From JAFGLZ01 sp964390905 (GTDB lineage Bacteria; Planctomycetota; Phycisphaerae; UBA1845; JAFGLZ01): 64,000 bases of DNA. Of this stretch, positions 33,831 to 42,366 are shown piece by piece. Under the pieces are notes generated by a model, which ran no database searches, was not told the DNA's origin, and was given only the letters and a program-made list of their open reading frames with translations. The position numbers and the translations under genes were made by a program. Within the stretch, counting starts at the first letter, position 1. Each line of letters starts with the position of its first letter. The stretch lies in the NCBI GenBank assembly GCA_964390905.1, contig CAYMLO010000034.1:1-64000 (forward strand), written 5' to 3'.

Positions 33831-34637
33831 ATGACAAGACTGGCTGTCTCAGGAGCTGCGGGTCGAATGGGACAGCGGATCATCGCCCTGGCCCATCAGG
33901 ACGATCGATTCGAGATCGCCGCCGCCTTGGAAGCCGCAGGACATCCCGCCCTCGGCCGGGACGCCGGCGAGCTGGCCGGCGTCGGCCCGCTCGCAACGCC
34001 GATCCGGCCGCATGCCGACGCGGACGAGGGCGCCGAGTTCGACGTCTTGATCGACTTCTCCCTGCCGGCTGGGACGATGGCGTCCGTGGACCTCTGCCTC
34101 AAGGTCAGACGTCCCATGGTCATCGGAACGACCGGCCACGCCGACGAGGAACTGGCGCGAATCCGCGCCGCCGCCGAGACCCTCCCGGTGCTCAAGGCGC
34201 CGAACATGGCGGTCGGTGTGAACGTGCTGTTTCGCCTCGCCGGACAGGTGGCGGCGGCTTTGGGCGACGAATACGACATCGAGATCGTCGAGTCGCACCA
34301 CCGGTTCAAGGCCGACGCGCCCAGCGGCACAGCCATGGAGTTGCTCAACCAGGTCTGCCAGGCCACCGGCCGCGATCCAACCAGCGACGCCGCCTACGGC
34401 CGGCAGGGACAGACCGGCCAACGTCCGCCGCGTCAGATCGGCATGCACGCCCTCCGCGTCGGCGACACCGTCGGCGAGCACGAGGTCCACTTCGGCTGCC
34501 TCGGCGAGACGCTCGTCTTGCGTCACGCCGCCCACACCCGCGACACGTTCACCCGTGGCGCCCTTCGCGCCGCGGCTTGGGTCGTTGGCAGGCCGCCCGG
34601 GTTCTACACCATGCAGGATGTGCTGTTTGGGAGTTGA
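33831..34637 (+). CDS. dapB: 4-hydroxy-tetrahydrodipicolinate reductase
   Basis: A 268-residue DapB of the lysine/diaminopimelate pathway. It shows the NAD(P)-binding SGAAGRMG (about 7-14), VIGTTGHADEE, PNMAVGVNVLF and the active-site signature ESHHRFKADAPSGTA (about 152-166) with the catalytic Lys, plus the C-terminal FGCLGETLVLRHAAHTRDTF. The ATG at 33831 has GAGGTG 5 nt upstream; the open frame begins 7 codons earlier without such a site. Presence of the diaminopimelate branch suggests the cell has peptidoglycan precursors or at least lysine synthesis. It is convergent with the DUF4097 gene, 11 nt away. Confidence 0.94.
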   Translation: MTRLAVSGAAGRMGQRIIALAHQDDRFEIAAALEAAGHPALGRDAGELAGVGPLATPIRPHADADEGAEFDVLIDFSLPAGTMASVDLCLKVRRPMVIGTTGHADEELARIRAAAETLPVLKAPNMAVGVNVLFRLAGQVAAALGDEYDIEIVESHHRFKADAPSGTAMELLNQVCQATGRDPTSDAAYGRQGQTGQRPPRQIGMHALRVGDTVGEHEVHFGCLGETLVLRHAAHTRDTFTRGALRAAAWVVGRPPGFYTMQDVLFGS

Positions 34638-34648
34638 CCCCGCCGCCG

Positions 34649-35614
34649 TCATTTGCCGGCGTCGCTCGTGCGGAACCTCAGCGACGCGTTGGATGACCTC
34701 AGTTCGATCGCCCCCCCGCCACCGTTCAGCGTGGCGATGAGTTGGTTCTGGCTCGATTCGAGATCGGCGACGGTCACGTTTTTGAGATCGGCGTCGACGC
34801 GTCCGTCACTCGTCCGCATGTGAAGCCTTGCCTTGACGGTCGCAGGCACCTCAACCGTCACCCCGCCGTTGCTGGTCACCGCGCGGATCTCGGGGATGTC
34901 CTGCAGTGACGCAATCTCAAGATCGATCGGGCCGTTGCTCGCCCGCAGATCCACGTTCCCCCGGAGTTGCCTGGCCCGGATCCCGCCGTTGGCGGTATCG
35001 GTCTTCACGCGCTGATCCCCTACCCGGATCAGCTCGACCGAGCCGTTCGACGTCTGGATGTCCACGTCCCCGATGACGTCCTTGGCGACCACCTTGTCGT
35101 TGCCGGTTTGAATGCGCGTCGTCCCCTTGACGTTTGCGACGTGGACAGCCGCGTTGGTCGTTGAGAGGTCCGCGTCGCCTTCGATGCCGGCAAGCTTGAT
35201 TCGCGCGTTGTAGGTCTTCGCCTTGACGGCAATGACGGGCGGGAGGGCAATCGTGAAGGACGCTCCGCTGCTGCCTCTGTATCTGACCGGCGGCACGCGG
35301 GCGGCGATCCGGAGCACCTCGGGCTTCTTCGGGTCCCGCTTGACTTCGATGACGATCTTCTCGGCGCTCGCCTCTGCCTCCGCCTGGGTGCGGCCGCGGG
35401 CGAACTTCTGGCCCTGGATGCGGATGCTCTCCTGGTTGGGATCGCCCCGCACCTCGATCGCCCCGTTTTGCGTCTCGACGACGATCTGGCGGATGCCCTT
35501 GGCCTCCGCAATCTCGTCGAAGTCAACCGTGGCCTGGAACGAATAGACCCGACACCCGACCAGAGGCATTGTCCCCACCAGGAGCAAGGCCGCCGCCCAT
35601 CTCGTTCGTCTCAT
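34649..35614 (-). CDS. DUF4097-type lipoprotein (right-handed beta-helix-like), copy A
   Basis: A 321-residue lipoprotein with signal and lipobox MPLVGC (Cys about 20). The mature part is a series of short beta repeats of the form 'G-D-V-D-I-x-T-x-N-G-x-V/I' (VIGDVDIQTSNGSVELI; LRGNVDLRASNGPIDLEI; VTSNGGVTVEVP), the DUF4097/DUF2807 putative-adhesin fold. The ATG at 35614 has GGAG 9 nt upstream, exactly as in copy B, and this shared spacing decides the start over the ATG at 35623. It is 138 bp downstream of paralogue copy B. Function unknown; family members occur with anti-sigma or envelope-stress genes, none of which is seen here. Confidence 0.85.
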   Translation of the reverse strand: MRRTRWAAALLLVGTMPLVGCRVYSFQATVDFDEIAEAKGIRQIVVETQNGAIEVRGDPNQESIRIQGQKFARGRTQAEAEASAEKIVIEVKRDPKKPEVLRIAARVPPVRYRGSSGASFTIALPPVIAVKAKTYNARIKLAGIEGDADLSTTNAAVHVANVKGTTRIQTGNDKVVAKDVIGDVDIQTSNGSVELIRVGDQRVKTDTANGGIRARQLRGNVDLRASNGPIDLEIASLQDIPEIRAVTSNGGVTVEVPATVKARLHMRTSDGRVDADLKNVTVADLESSQNQLIATLNGGGGAIELRSSNASLRFRTSDAGK

Positions 35615-35752
35615 GGCACGCATCTCCCGCCAATGAGATGTGGTATGCGGAGTGTCACCGCGGCTGATCCCACCGGTCATTCAACAGGGCCCCCTACAAC
35701 TTGGCAGTCGCTTCTGAGGCACAAGTATTTCAGCGGTTTGCCTTCCTGTCGC

Positions 35753-36739
35753 CTACGGTCCGCCGCCTTCCGTCGTTCGGAAGCGAACCGATCCGTGCCG
35801 GGTCTCCATGTCGATCGATCCCCCGCCACCGTTGACGGTGACGGCCAGCGTCCGGTGCTCCGATCGGAGGTCCGTGACGGCCACGCCCTTCAGGTCCGCA
35901 TCGATGTCCCCAAAGTCGGTGTGCATCCGCAGCCTTGCCTGGACCGTCCTGGGCACCTCTACTTCCACGCGGCCGAAACTCGTGATCGCCTTGATTTCGG
36001 GCCTCTCCGGAACCGACAACGCGCGCAGCTTGACGAAACCGTGCCGGGTCTGCAGGTCGGCGGCGCCGTGCACCTGTTCAGCGCGGATGTCGCCGAACGA
36101 CGTGTGGGCCTTGATCCGGTCGGCGCGAACCTCGGTCAGCTCGATATCGCCGTGGCGGGTGCCCACGTCCAGCTCCCCGTCGACCCGGTCAGCCGCCACG
36201 TCTCCGTACCGCGTCCGCGCACGGACCTTCCCCCGGGTCTTGAGGACCGAGACGTCCCCGTACTTCGTGTCGATGTCCAGGTCGTTCACGGCGTCGGTCA
36301 CCTCGATCCGGCCGTAGGCGCTCTTCAGCGCGAGCGACGGCCCCGTCGGCACCGTGATCCGGAAATGCACCCCTTGGTCGCGCGACGGCTCGGTCAACGG
36401 AAGGCGGGCCACGATCCGCAACAGGCTCGATCGGGCCGGCTCCCGACGGACCTCGACCCTGATCCGCTCCGCCTGTGTCCGGGCCTCCTGCTCGGTCAGG
36501 CCCCGGGACCATCGCTCCGCCTCGATCTGGATGTCTTTCCGCTGGGGGTCGCCCTGGATCTCGATCGTGCCCTTCGGCGTCTCCACGACGATCTTGCGGA
36601 TCCCATCCAGGTCGATCGCCCTGTCGAGGGCGATCGTTTCCCGGAACCCCACCGAAGCCCTGGCCGGATACGACACGCACCCGACGCTCTGAGCAACCAA
36701 CAGCACGGTCCCCAGCACCGCCCATCGTGTCCGCGTCAT
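35753..36739 (-). CDS. DUF4097-type lipoprotein, copy B
   Basis: A 328-residue paralogue of the preceding entry. Signal and lipobox are LVAQSVGC (Cys about 21). The mature repeats read YGDVSVLKTRG, RYGDVAADRVDG, RHGDIELTEVRADRI and FGRVEVEVP, so the repeated sequence favours 'YGD/HGD' where copy A uses 'SNG'. Both copies share the N-terminal module KIVVETPKGTIEIQGDP versus QIVVETQNGAIEVRGDP and the C-terminal VNGGGGSIDM versus LNGGGGAIEL, which shows tandem duplication followed by divergence. Start ATG at 36739 has GGAG 9 nt upstream. Likely cotranscribed with copy A. Confidence 0.85.
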   Translation of the reverse strand: MTRTRWAVLGTVLLVAQSVGCVSYPARASVGFRETIALDRAIDLDGIRKIVVETPKGTIEIQGDPQRKDIQIEAERWSRGLTEQEARTQAERIRVEVRREPARSSLLRIVARLPLTEPSRDQGVHFRITVPTGPSLALKSAYGRIEVTDAVNDLDIDTKYGDVSVLKTRGKVRARTRYGDVAADRVDGELDVGTRHGDIELTEVRADRIKAHTSFGDIRAEQVHGAADLQTRHGFVKLRALSVPERPEIKAITSFGRVEVEVPRTVQARLRMHTDFGDIDADLKGVAVTDLRSEHRTLAVTVNGGGGSIDMETRHGSVRFRTTEGGGP

Positions 36740-37018
36740 GGCGATTATCTCCCGGTCGAGAAGTGAAGCTCAGGAAACCCGCGCGCCCGGGCTCCCACGA
36801 GAACGGAACCACCTACCCATCTATGGATAGTCGCTTCTGGCGCAGAAAGGTTAGCAGAATTCCGGACAGCGCCTACGTTTTTTCGGCGAGGCGGGTGCTC
36901 TCCGCGACAGACAGGCCTCAGTCCGTGCGTGGGTGGGCCCCGCGACTCCCCCTTCCCCCAAGCCGGCTGTTGGCGCCCCGGAGCACGCTGCCTGCGCAGT
37001 ACCACACGCGGTCGACTC

Positions 37019-37216
37019 CTACGCGAGACTCCGTCGGCGGAGGCGGCCCTCGTCCCCGGATTTGCCCGGACGCCCGTAGCCGATCACGCGGTGGCGGTGC
37101 TGGGCCTCGATCTGCTTGGCCCATTCCAAGAGGCGATGCTTGTCCTGTCCGCAACGGTCAGCGATCTGGCGCCGGGCGGATCGAACGCGCTTCACAACAG
37201 GATCATCATGCGCCAT
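37019..37216 (-). CDS. small conserved-looking hypothetical protein
   Basis: A 65-residue, strongly basic, helical protein beginning MAHDDPVVKRVRSARRQIAD and continuing DKHRLLEWAKQIEAQHRHRV. This pattern (DP-IV-x-x-VR-x-x-R-x-x-I-A ... a second helix ... HRV) resembles small proteins often found near toxin-antitoxin genes in cyanobacteria and planctomycetes; that recollection is not verified here. GGAG lies about 9 nt before the ATG at 37216. It is downstream of the URO-D-like gene on the same strand (26 nt). No toxin partner is adjacent. Confidence 0.5.
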   Translation of the reverse strand: MAHDDPVVKRVRSARRQIADRCGQDKHRLLEWAKQIEAQHRHRVIGYGRPGKSGDEGRLRRRSLA

Positions 37217-37242
37217 GTTCGATCTCCGTTCGGGCAAACCGG

Positions 37243-38274
37243 TTAGCGGTTGCCATATTCCTCAACGGCCTCCAGGTAGCACTCGATCGAGGGGATCGGG
37301 ACGGTGTAGGGGATGTGGTTGCCGACGGCGAAGAAGTAGCCCGGGCAGTCGCGGCCCAGATCGGCGCAGCGCCTGACCTCGGCCCGGATCTCGGCGGGGC
37401 CCTTGAACTGCAGGATCCGCGAGTCGATGTTGCCGATGATGACGTGCGTCCGGCCGTAGCGCTCGACGATGGTCTCCAGACTCGTCAGCGGCTCGAAGAT
37501 GAAGCCCCCCGCCCCGGCGTCGGCTAGGTCGTCGATGAAGGCGTCGAAGTTCCCGTCCGAGCAGAACAGGACCTGGATGCCGGCCTCGCGGAGCGGCGCC
37601 CACATCCGCTTGTGACGCGGGAAGACGTATTGGCGCATCCAGTCCGGCGAGAAGACCGGACCCGATGCCCAGACGATGTCATCGTGGCACAGGAAGATGG
37701 GGACCTTCGCCCGGATGTGCGCCTCGACCACCATCATCGTGATCTCGAAGAACCCCTCCATCACGCGGTCGAAGCGGTCCGGATCCATCATGGCCGCGGC
37801 CATGAACCGCTCCCACCCGAACGTCACGATCGCCCAGGTGAAGACCGAGTTGTAGAACCCACCCGGGAAAACGGCCTCGGGATAGGCAGCCTGGCTCTGG
37901 TCATAGTGTCGTCGTACGTCCTGGGTGAGCGCTTCGATCGTGGGCAGGTTGGCGGCCTGGACCGGGTCGAACTTGAGGACATCCTCTTCGGTCTCGATCT
38001 CGTAGTGAGAGGCCCAGGGCGTCTCGGTCTCGTAGAACTTGGCCCGGCCCATGTCGGCCCGGGGCAGGCCCCAGTCGCGGCTGTAGCAGCTCCAGATGAA
38101 GTCGTAGTCCAACGCCCGGGCCAGCGCCGGGCCCACCTGGCTGCTCTGCGTCTCGTCCTCCGGGTCGATGCCCGTCACCTTCATGATGAACTGCCGGTGC
38201 GAGATGTACTCCGTCTGCGGGATCTGGTCGGTCATCTCCAGGCGCAGGGCCCTGGAACCCCGTTCGTAGCTCAT
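37243..38274 (-). CDS. uroporphyrinogen decarboxylase (URO-D)-fold protein
   Basis: A 343-residue protein of the URO-D superfamily. The C-terminal half shows FLCHDDIVWASGPVFSPDWM, LREAGIQVLFCSDGNFDAFI, GAGGFIFEPLTSLETI, IIGNIDSRILQFKGPAEI and CPGYFFAVGNHIPYTVP, the pattern of the large planctomycete branch that is distinct from haem-pathway HemE and closer to methylcobamide:CoM-type methyltransferases. GGAGGAGG lies about 10 nt before the ATG at 38274. Downstream is the 65-residue ORF; upstream is the PmoA-like gene, 100 bp away, same strand. Substrate unknown; many relatives sit in carbohydrate-use loci. Confidence 0.82.
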   Translation of the reverse strand: MSYERGSRALRLEMTDQIPQTEYISHRQFIMKVTGIDPEDETQSSQVGPALARALDYDFIWSCYSRDWGLPRADMGRAKFYETETPWASHYEIETEEDVLKFDPVQAANLPTIEALTQDVRRHYDQSQAAYPEAVFPGGFYNSVFTWAIVTFGWERFMAAAMMDPDRFDRVMEGFFEITMMVVEAHIRAKVPIFLCHDDIVWASGPVFSPDWMRQYVFPRHKRMWAPLREAGIQVLFCSDGNFDAFIDDLADAGAGGFIFEPLTSLETIVERYGRTHVIIGNIDSRILQFKGPAEIRAEVRRCADLGRDCPGYFFAVGNHIPYTVPIPSIECYLEAVEEYGNR

Positions 38275-38374
38275 GGAGCGTCGTCTCCTCCTCCCGAATT
38301 CGCTGAAGGTCGGAACCGGGGTGGGCCAATCCCCGACGGGCAGAAGGCGGCGCGCCCGCCCCCGGCGAGCCGGA

Positions 38375-39661
38375 CTACTTGGCCTTCCCGACCGGCTCGA
38401 GCGTGACCTTGGGTGGGTCCACGAAATCCGCCGCCCATCGGTCGTTGAGCTTGCGATCGGGCGGCCCGTCATGGACCACACAGCGATAGCGGAGCTCGAG
38501 CGATTCTCCTGCCTTGATGGTGTACGCCTCCCGTTGGGCGAAGGCGTAGCAGAAGTACGGCATGCCGGGGTGGATCCGGACGGCGGTCGGATAGGTCGGG
38601 TTCGACGGGTGGTCGATTAGGGTCAGGCCGGCCTCGCCGCCCGTCGGCAGAACCCCGGCCATGTCTACCCACCGGGCCCCCTCGGTCCTGCCCTTCCGGG
38701 CGTCGTAGCCGTCGCTGGCTTCGATCTTGGGGCGCTTGGCCCCCAACCACTCCGGTCGACCGCGATAGGCCATGCCGCCATACGGGTACTTGGCCAGGAC
38801 CACGTCCTGGTCGGCGGCGGTGTGGCGGATGTCGAAGTCGACGATCCACGGTCCGGTCGGGCAGGCGTAGATGCGACCAACCCAGGTCTCCTTGATCGCC
38901 ACACGGTTGTTGGCCACGCAGTCGTTGTCAGCGACGAACCCGCCAAACACAGGTCCGCCCCCCACACGGTCCAGGCGCTTGTGGAGGGTTCGACCCCGCC
39001 TGGCCTTGAGGTTCCAGAAATCGGCCTTGTACTTGCCGATCTTGGCCCGCGTCCAAGCGAAGAACAGACCGCGCTGATGGGGGTGCGACTCGGGGAAATC
39101 GTCCGTGATGATCTGCCCGCACGGGGCCCACACCGGATGAAAATACGCCATCCGGTCGAAGACGTTCCGCTTGCCCGGCTCCTTCTGGACGAGCCCGTAG
39201 TTGTACTTGGCGATCGATCTCCCCGCGTGCCTGAACAGCAACGCCTTGCCCTTGTCGTCCTCGACCTGCACGTCCTTGGTTGACACGACGCGATCGGCTG
39301 CCCGCAACCGGAACCGCCGCACACTGCCGGCGGGGGTCTTGCCGGCAAGCGTGAAGACCAGGGCACCCGCCCCCGACGCCTTCATCGGCGGATCGGTCGA
39401 CGTTTGCCATTGTGCCAGCAAGGGCTTGGACGACGCGCCTTGTCCCTCCTCGAGGAGTTCGAAGGTCCTCTGGGCCGATCCGCCTGGCGGCAAGATCTGT
39501 GCCCACGGCGCTGCGGTTGAAGCCGGCACCAGCACGGGGGTGTCGACCCGTTCATGCCGCCCCGCCTCAACGATGACGAGGGCGATGTCCTTGCCCGGCG
39601 AGGCGCTGGGTCCGTTTGCGGCGGCAACCGCCGACAACATCGAGACCAGGCCAGTCCACAT
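38375..39661 (-). CDS. exported PmoA-family (DUF6807) protein
   Basis: A 428-residue protein with a short N-terminal signal (MWTGLVSMLSAVAAANG). The last ~290 residues match DUF6807, annotated as methane oxygenase PmoA-like only by name: FRHAGRSIAKYNYGLVQ, AYFHPVWAPCGQIITDDFPE, SHPHQRGLFFAWTRAKIG and LTLIDHPSNPTYPTAVRI. The HPH motif is the family hallmark. It is not a methane monooxygenase subunit. AAAGGTGG lies 8 nt before the ATG at 39661. It precedes the URO-D-like gene on the same strand. Members commonly cluster with sugar dehydrogenases in planctomycetes; activity unknown. Confidence 0.82.
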   Translation of the reverse strand: MWTGLVSMLSAVAAANGPSASPGKDIALVIVEAGRHERVDTPVLVPASTAAPWAQILPPGGSAQRTFELLEEGQGASSKPLLAQWQTSTDPPMKASGAGALVFTLAGKTPAGSVRRFRLRAADRVVSTKDVQVEDDKGKALLFRHAGRSIAKYNYGLVQKEPGKRNVFDRMAYFHPVWAPCGQIITDDFPESHPHQRGLFFAWTRAKIGKYKADFWNLKARRGRTLHKRLDRVGGGPVFGGFVADNDCVANNRVAIKETWVGRIYACPTGPWIVDFDIRHTAADQDVVLAKYPYGGMAYRGRPEWLGAKRPKIEASDGYDARKGRTEGARWVDMAGVLPTGGEAGLTLIDHPSNPTYPTAVRIHPGMPYFCYAFAQREAYTIKAGESLELRYRCVVHDGPPDRKLNDRWAADFVDPPKVTLEPVGKAK

Positions 39662-40128
39662 GGTTCTGCCACCTTTCGCAACGGATAGCACGGGAGCGGA
39701 CGCGGATGCCCCCTCCAGGAACCCTCTGGGGAGCCGCGCAGGGCACAAACGTCCGTTCGGCAGGAGCACCCAGCCGTCAACGCCGAGGTATGCTACCGGC
39801 TCTCCGGACCCGCGGCAAGACTGACGCGGCCCTTCGGATTCGCCGGTCTGGCCAGCCGCACCTCGCCGGGCCCAGCGGGGACAAAGAGACGAAGAACACG
39901 CGCGAAACCCGCTTGCGGGCACCCCGGCCATGTGTTACACTTACTCTATAGTACAACTCGAAAGGGCGATCGGTCTCGGCATAATATCACTCATATCCGT
40001 CATCCCTTGCAGTAGCGTATCGCCCTGAACATCGCGGTAGCAGTCAGGGCGCTGGTTGTGCGCCACTGGGCGTGCCATGTCGGCTTGTGCTGTCTGGTCA
40101 CTTCGCGTCGTTGAGGGATGGGGTAGAT
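39662..40128. other. gene-free region between divergent genes
   Basis: A 467-bp interval with no supportable ORF, between the PmoA-like gene (minus) and the zinc-ribbon gene (plus). It includes the relatively AT-rich segment 39932-39962 (TTACACTTACTCTATAGTAC), which could carry a promoter, but no paired -35/-10 stands out. Confidence 0.4.
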
Positions 40129-40431
40129 ATGGGTACTCACGTTACGGGCAACTGCCCGCACTGCAATGCGAACTACCGATTGCGGGCCTACGCGGTCGGC
40201 CGGCGAGCCAGGTGCAGGACCTGCAAGCAGGTCTTCGTCGTCCCTGGTGAGCCCAAGGACGCCGGGGTCGAAGACGATGTCGTCTCCTGGCTTGGGCCAG
40301 AGCTGAACGAGGAGGGCGGCGGCGACACAGACGACGACGAGGAAGAGGACGAAGAGTCCGACGCCCCTCCCGTTCCAGGCCTGGGCCGCCCGGAGGCCGA
40401 GGGCCATCACGCTGGTTCTCAGCCCGTCTGA
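40129..40431 (+). CDS. MJ0042-type zinc-ribbon protein
   Basis: A 100-residue protein whose N-terminus is a canonical MJ0042 zinc finger: CPHCNANYRLRAYAVGRRAR followed by CRTCKQVFVVP (cysteines near 10, 13, 31, 34). The remainder is low-complexity and highly acidic (DTDDDEEEDEESD). In planctomycetes this finger usually heads longer proteins with a membrane helix; here the frame stops shortly after the acidic tract and no downstream frame supplies a helix on this strand. The ATG at 40129 is preferred to the open frame from 40072; its ribosome site is weak. The membrane protein gene at 40611 follows. Confidence 0.7.
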   Translation: MGTHVTGNCPHCNANYRLRAYAVGRRARCRTCKQVFVVPGEPKDAGVEDDVVSWLGPELNEEGGGDTDDDEEEDEESDAPPVPGLGRPEAEGHHAGSQPV

Positions 40432-40610
40432 GACTGGCGAAACGGTCAGGAGCTTGACACCACGTGAGCCCTGACACAGGCCCGCACGGGCCGCACGACC
40501 GACCTCTCCAGGGAACCACCCCGAGCGCACGCAGCTACTGAGCCAGGGCTCCGGCAGAATAGGTGTTGGCGCTATGTGCTTAAGACATTTCAAGACCAAG
40601 AGGTGACACG

Positions 40611-41396
40611 ATGGATTATATAACAGCAAAAAGCTTGGTTGAGACGACAATGACCGGTCCGGTCGAGCCGACACTCTCGGCCTCAGCAGCAAGTGAACTG
40701 ATGTACGCCTGTAGGGAAGTGGCGAGACAGGCCCAGGATTCCCCCGGCTATGTGACGCCACACCTGAGAGACTTGGCTCTCGAGGCAATCAGGAGGTTCG
40801 CTGCGAACGCTACGCCCCAAGCACAGAAGCTCGCTCTACGGGCCAGGGAGATCTTGGAGAGCGGGGCAGGGGCAAGCGCAGGTGGCGCTTCGGGCTTGGG
40901 CTTGTTCGCTTCGAAATGGAAAGGCTTGCTCCTGATGCTGGTGGCCGCAGCAGCGCTATGTGGTGGCGCATACTACGGCTACCGATACTTCGCCACAGGA
41001 GGATCTGACAAGGGCATCCGCCTTGGACCCCAGCAATACAGGCCGCGTGCGAAGAAGGAGGATGTGGATAAGGTCAAGAAGCGCGACACGGGTGCCATTT
41101 CGTCCTCCTGGCACGTCTGGTACGCGGATAATATTGCACTGAAACCCGTTATGGTCGGAACGAAGGAGGAGTACTGGGAGGTGGAGTACTGCTGCGACTA
41201 TCCGGGTGGAGGCCATGCGCGCATCAAGATGGTCAAGGTGCCCATAGCACAGGGCACCACACGTCAGTCAGCCATCGCTAACGCGCTTCGCCAATTCCAG
41301 AAGGTCAAGCGTTTGTCTGCAAATAGCACGTTCGTATATGCTGAGTGGCTCGGCTGGCGGAACGGGCAGCGCCATGACATAGATGAGCTGAAGTAG
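40611..41396 (+). CDS. unknown single-pass membrane protein
   Basis: A 261-residue protein with no recognised family. The first ~85 residues are helical (AASELMYACREVARQAQD; LRDLALEAIRRFAANATPQ). One membrane helix (WKGLLLMLVAAAALCGGAYYGYRYF) spans about 105-128. The C-terminal ~130 residues are alpha/beta-like (EYWEVEYCCDYPGGGHARIK; QSAIANALRQFQKVKRL). AGAGGTGA precedes the ATG by a few nt. It comes 180 bp after the zinc-ribbon gene on the same strand and is convergent with lptB. The gene is less GC-rich than its neighbours at its start (ATTATATAACAGCAAAA). Confidence 0.65.
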   Translation: MDYITAKSLVETTMTGPVEPTLSASAASELMYACREVARQAQDSPGYVTPHLRDLALEAIRRFAANATPQAQKLALRAREILESGAGASAGGASGLGLFASKWKGLLLMLVAAAALCGGAYYGYRYFATGGSDKGIRLGPQQYRPRAKKEDVDKVKKRDTGAISSSWHVWYADNIALKPVMVGTKEEYWEVEYCCDYPGGGHARIKMVKVPIAQGTTRQSAIANALRQFQKVKRLSANSTFVYAEWLGWRNGQRHDIDELK

Positions 41397-41502
41397 CAGC
41401 GGGCTGAAGCAGGGCCCGATCCGTGTATTGTGGGGGGCTGCCAAACCCCTGGCCAGCCACGCCAGCAACGGGGTCCCTGCGAGCAACGACTGTGGGGGTC
41501 GC

Positions 41503-42333
41503 CTACGAGGAGGCCGCTGAGTCCTCCGACGAACCGTCGCTGCCGGCGTGGCCCCGCTCTGAACTCGATCCACTGACATGATCGAACTCGTCGCCGCGAA
41601 ACGTCGTGCCCAGGTAGGTTCGGCGGACGAGCGGGTCGTTGATCAGGTCGCGAGGCGTCCCGTCGCGGAGGACCTTGCCCTCGTCGATGATGTAGCTGCG
41701 ATCGGTGACCGACAGGGTCTCCCTCACGTTGTGGTCCGTCAACAGGATCGCGATGCCGCGGTCGTTCTTCAGATGCAGGATCTCTCGCTGCAAGTCCTGC
41801 ACGGCAATGGGGTCAACGCCGCTGAAGGGCTCATCAAGCAAGATCAGGGACGGATCCGACACCAGCGCCCGGGCAATCTCCAGCTTGCGGCGTTCGCCTC
41901 CCGACAGCGTTCGGGCCTCCTGGCGCCGCACGATCGTCAGGCCGAACTGCTCCAGGAGTTCGTTGGCACGGGCCTTCCGGTCTCGGCGGCTTACGTTCTT
42001 GAGGGCCTGGAGAATAGCCAGGAGGTTCTCCTCGACGGTTAGCCTTTGGAAGATGCTGGGCTCCTGGCTCAGGTAGCCCATCCCCAACCGAGCCCGCTTG
42101 TACATGGGCAGCTTGGTTACGTCCTGGCCACCGAAGAGAACCCGGCCGCTGACCGGATCGATCATGCCGACCGTCATCCGAAAGCTGGTCGTCTTGCCCG
42201 CCCCGTTTCGCCCCAGCAGGCCGACGATCTCCCCCCGGTGAACCCTGTAGCTGACCTTGTCAACGACGGTTCGCCCCTCGTAGCGCTTCACAAGGTCGAT
42301 GGTTTCTAGCAGTGCGTCATTCTGGCTGGGCAA
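41503..42333 (-). CDS. lptB: LPS export ABC transporter ATP-binding protein
   Basis: A 276-residue ATPase of the LptB2FG complex that extracts LPS from the inner membrane. It has Walker A GRNGAGKTT, Q-loop YLSQEPSIFQRLTVEENL, signature LSGGERRKLEIARAL, Walker B LILLDEPFSGVDPIAV and H-loop LLTDHNVRETL, plus the LptB-type C-terminal IDEGKVLRDGTPRDLINDPLVRRTYLG (in part). A Ser/Gly/Glu-rich tail of about 35 residues exceeds the usual length. A TTG at 42333 is preferred (GGGAG 9 nt upstream, and the protein then begins just before the conserved domain); a GTG at 42420 is the outer alternative. LptF/LptG are not nearby. Confidence 0.9.
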   Translation of the reverse strand: MPSQNDALLETIDLVKRYEGRTVVDKVSYRVHRGEIVGLLGRNGAGKTTSFRMTVGMIDPVSGRVLFGGQDVTKLPMYKRARLGMGYLSQEPSIFQRLTVEENLLAILQALKNVSRRDRKARANELLEQFGLTIVRRQEARTLSGGERRKLEIARALVSDPSLILLDEPFSGVDPIAVQDLQREILHLKNDRGIAILLTDHNVRETLSVTDRSYIIDEGKVLRDGTPRDLINDPLVRRTYLGTTFRGDEFDHVSGSSSERGHAGSDGSSEDSAASS

Positions 42334-42366
42334 CGTGATTCGCTCCCGTTCCAGGCCGAAATCCCG

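Noticed and set aside
37243..38274. HemE (haem-pathway uroporphyrinogen decarboxylase).
   Set aside because: The sequence lacks the typical HemE N-terminal RQAGRY motif and sits in no haem gene cluster; it belongs to the broad URO-D-like branch.
38375..39661. PmoA annotation suggesting methane oxidation.
   Set aside because: DUF6807 proteins carry the PmoA name by legacy only; there are no membrane helices or copper ligands of particulate methane monooxygenase and no pmoB/pmoC.
40000..40788. Minus-strand ORF of 262 codons with a hydrophobic stretch (LFVLFLVVVCVAAALLV) that looks like a membrane helix.
   Set aside because: It is the antisense of the acidic Asp/Glu tract of the zinc-ribbon gene; antisense of GAN codons reads as Leu/Val/Phe. 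The sense strand has a canonical CPHC/CRTC finger.
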